Assembly (NCBI RefSeq): GCF_947490095.1
Contig: NZ_CANLFS010000004.1
Span: 62,001 to 126,000 of the forward strand
Direction: 5' to 3'
Length of the DNA: 64,000 nt
Source: an uncultured Halomonas sp.
GTDB lineage: Bacteria > Pseudomonadota > Gammaproteobacteria > Pseudomonadales > Halomonadaceae
The notes below the pieces were generated by a model that saw only the letters and a program-made list of their open reading frames with translations, had not been told where the DNA came from and did no database searches. Position 1 is the first letter of the stretch, and every line of letters starts with the position of its first letter. Positions 61,997-64,000 of this stretch are shown piece after piece. The position numbers and the translations under genes are program-made.

Positions 61997-62009
61997 GACG
62001 GGTCTCCGT

Positions 62010-62780
62010 TCAGTGTTTCCGGGCGGGAGCGACGGGGTCGAGGACCCGCACCGTCTCGCTCTGGGTAACGTTCTTGCGCTCGGCCAGCCGTCGCCCCTCG
62101 GCGGACTGCAGGGCACAGTCCTCGTCGGAGTCGGCGGTGAAGCGCACCGCTTCCTCTTCCCAGACCTCGTCCAGTGCCTCGGCGGTGTAATCCGGCGCCT
62201 CTTCCTTCGCCGCCTGGCGATGGGCGGCGACGTCGTCATCGGCGCCGATCAGCGCCAGCAGCGCCAGGGGCACCAGGGCCTGGTCGGCCTCACGCTCCTC
62301 GAGGCGCGCGGTCAGCAGCGCCAGGATATGACGAATCTCGCCCAGCCAGCGGCCGATCTCGGCCTCGGAGCGGGTGGAAAGATACTCCAGGAACAGCGGC
62401 AGATAGTCCGGCAGTTCATGGGCATCGAGCTCGAAGCCCGCGGCGCTGTATTCGTTCATCAGGTCGACCATGGCCTGGCCGCGGTCGCGGGACTCGCCGT
62501 GCACATGCTCGAAGAGCAGCAGCGAGGTATTGCGACCGCGGTCGAACAGCGCCACGTACTCCGCCTGGAGGTCCATGATGTCGGCATCCAGGAGACGCTG
62601 GCACCAGTCCATCAGGGCGGTGCGGCGTGCCGCCGACAGGCGGCGCTCGGCGTCGAGGATCTCGATCATCTCCGGGGCGGCGGCCTGGAGCTCCTCGGTG
62701 GGGTAGTCCAGCAACCGGGCCAACACGCGCAGGCTCAGCATGTCGTCCACCGGCTCCCTCTGTTGTGCGGCTTCAGCCAT
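62010..62780 (-). CDS. narJ: nitrate reductase molybdenum cofactor assembly chaperone
   Basis: 256-residue TorD/NarJ-family chaperone that inserts the molybdenum cofactor into NarG and holds NarGH until membrane docking. Seen: LLDYPTEELQAAAPEM, DLQAEYVALFDRGRNTSLLLFEHVHGESRDRGQAM in part, and PDYLPLFLEYLST. Start ATG 62780 (MAEAAQQRE) with GAGGAGG upstream, overlapping the narH stop by 8 bp; longer readings lie inside narH. Confidence 0.94.
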   Translation of the reverse strand: MAEAAQQREPVDDMLSLRVLARLLDYPTEELQAAAPEMIEILDAERRLSAARRTALMDWCQRLLDADIMDLQAEYVALFDRGRNTSLLLFEHVHGESRDRGQAMVDLMNEYSAAGFELDAHELPDYLPLFLEYLSTRSEAEIGRWLGEIRHILALLTARLEEREADQALVPLALLALIGADDDVAAHRQAAKEEAPDYTAEALDEVWEEEAVRFTADSDEDCALQSAEGRRLAERKNVTQSETVRVLDPVAPARKH

Positions 62781-64000
62781 GACGGGCCTCCTCGGTTGTC
62801 TTGTCGCGCCGATCTTCGCTCTGGGCCTGGGGGTCGAAGGTTTCCACCGGCTGCACCAGGGTGGCGGTGGTCTTGCGACCGCCGAACAGGCTCTCGCTGC
62901 TGTCGCCGTGGCAGCCGTCGCCGAAGCTGAAGCCACAGCCGCCACGCTCGGGGAACGCCTCGGTGGCGATTTCGCGGTGGCTGGTGGGGATCACGAAGCG
63001 ATCCTCGTAGTTGGCGATGGCCAGATACCGGTACATGTCTTCCACCTGCTGCTCGGTCAGGCCGACGCCTTCCAGCACCTCGGTGTTGGCCTGGCCGTCC
63101 ACGTGCTTGCCGCGCATATAGAGGCGCATGGCCATCAGGCGCTTGAGCGCCAGCACCACGGGCGCTTCCTCGCCGGCGGTCAGCATGTTGGCCAGGTACT
63201 TCACCGGAATGCGCAGCGACTCGATCTTGGGCATCACGCCGTCGAACTCGACCTTGCCGGCCTCGGCGGCGGACTGGATCGGCGACAGCGGCGGCACGTA
63301 CCAGACCATGGGCAGGGTGCGATACTCGGGGTGCAGCGGCAGCGCCAGCCCCCAGTCCATGGCCATCTTGTAAACCGGCGAGGCCTGGGCGGCCTTGATC
63401 ACGTTATCGGTGATGCCGTCCTTCTTCGCCTGGGCGATCACCTCCGGGTCGTTGGGATCCAGGAAGATCTCGCACTGGCGATGATAGAGGTCGCGCTCAT
63501 CCGGGGAACTGGCCACTTCCTCGATGCGGTCGGCATCGTAGAGCAGCACGCCGAGATAGCGAATGCGGCCCACGCAGGTCTCGGAGCAGACCGTCGGCTG
63601 GCCGGCCTCGATGCGCGGGTAGCAGAAGATGCACTTCTCGGACTTCCCGGTCTTCCAGTTGTAGTAGATCTTCTTGTAGGGGCAGCCGGAGATGCACATC
63701 CGCCAGCCGCGGCACTTGTCCTGGTCGATCAGGACGATGCCGTCTTCCTCGCGCTTGTAGATCGCGCCGCTCGGGCACGAGGCCACGCAGGTCGGGTTCA
63801 GGCAGTGCTCGCACAGGCGCGGCAGATACATCATGAAGGTGTTCTCGAACTGGCCGTAGATATCGGCCTGCACCTTCTCGAAGTTCATGTCCTTGCGCCG
63901 CTTGGCGAACTCGGTGCCGAGTATCTCCTCCCAGTTCGGGCCCCACTCGATCTTCTTCATCCGCTGGCCGGAGATCAGCGAGCGCGGACGCGCGGTGGGC
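62773..64000 (-). CDS. narH: respiratory nitrate reductase beta subunit, 5' part outside window
   Basis: The C-terminal 408 residues or so of the iron-sulfur subunit. The frame stays open to the window edge, beginning ARPRSLISGQRMKKIEWGPNWEEILG, so the apparent ATG at 63960 is internal and about 110-120 residues lie outside. Cluster cysteines are in CEHCLNPTCVASCPSG, CRGWRMCISGCP (the CxxW form that gives a 3Fe-4S cluster), CIFCYPRIEAGQ and CSETCVGRIRYLG. It links NarG to NarI. Confidence 0.95.
   Translation of the reverse strand, partial: PTARPRSLISGQRMKKIEWGPNWEEILGTEFAKRRKDMNFEKVQADIYGQFENTFMMYLPRLCEHCLNPTCVASCPSGAIYKREEDGIVLIDQDKCRGWRMCISGCPYKKIYYNWKTGKSEKCIFCYPRIEAGQPTVCSETCVGRIRYLGVLLYDADRIEEVASSPDERDLYHRQCEIFLDPNDPEVIAQAKKDGITDNVIKAAQASPVYKMAMDWGLALPLHPEYRTLPMVWYVPPLSPIQSAAEAGKVEFDGVMPKIESLRIPVKYLANMLTAGEEAPVVLALKRLMAMRLYMRGKHVDGQANTEVLEGVGLTEQQVEDMYRYLAIANYEDRFVIPTSHREIATEAFPERGGCGFSFGDGCHGDSSESLFGGRKTTATLVQPVETFDPQAQSEDRRDKTTEEARHG

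Noticed and set aside
60392..62068. 558-codon plus-strand ORF opposite ppiC and narI
   Set aside because: Antisense to two recognised nar-operon genes and without protein-like motifs.

Overview
The window looks like chromosomal DNA of a moderately halophilic gammaproteobacterium of the Halomonas type. The grounds are high G+C, dense operons, a complete glycine betaine degradation island with Pseudomonas/Halomonas gene order, TRAP and SSS carriers, an NhaC antiporter, and a NarGHJI-type nitrate reductase. This is inferred from gene content; no rRNA, tRNA, CRISPR or insertion sequence was seen.

Layout. 1-2.4 kb: 3' part of an M20 N-carbamoyl/allantoate-type amidohydrolase and an amidase. 2.5-4.8 kb: a 43-residue membrane microprotein, an SSS symporter and an unknown 173-residue protein. 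4.9-9.0 kb: beta-alanine-type aminotransferase and (methyl)malonate-semialdehyde dehydrogenase with a divergent LysR regulator. 9.1-16.2 kb: a TAXI-type TRAP transporter whose binding protein is circularly permuted and whose permease 5' end is broken at an A9 tract, with a LysR regulator and, divergently, a class III aminotransferase and a 2-oxoadipate dioxygenase/decarboxylase (HglS). 16.2-26 kb: glyA-soxBDAG, a cupin, purU and sdaA. 26-32.3 kb: a GlxA-family regulator, NhaC, and divergent gbcB/gbcA. 32.3-35.3 kb: a TetR-controlled aldehyde-defence cassette (YqhD, a deleted CurA-like remnant, a DJ-1/PfpI protein) with two matching palindromic operators. 35.4-45.8 kb: gbdR, dipeptidase, DUF5943, dgcA, dgcB, etfA, etfB and glutathione-independent fdhA. 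46.1-50 kb: a second microprotein-SSS pair, a LysR regulator and creatinase. 50.2-57.5 kb: a ModE-like regulator and an NAD-linked formate dehydrogenase, fdsGBA-fdhD-fdsD. 57.6-64 kb: a third GlxA regulator, a Crp/Fnr regulator, moaB, and a ppiC-narI-narJ-narH cluster that runs off the window.

How it fits together. Glycine betaine is demethylated by GbcAB to dimethylglycine, by DgcAB with EtfAB to sarcosine, and by SoxBDAG to glycine. GlyA makes serine and SdaA makes pyruvate. Creatinase feeds sarcosine into the same route. Formaldehyde goes through FdhA, formyl-THF through PurU, and the formate from both is oxidised by the Fds complex. The molybdenum-linked genes (fds, fdhD, moaB, nar) are clustered at the right end.

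The most unusual items are the circularly permuted TAXI binding protein (12089-13090), the A9 frameshift in its permease, the tiny membrane proteins encoded just before each of two SSS symporters, and a 30-nt motif shared upstream of glyA-sox and nhaC.
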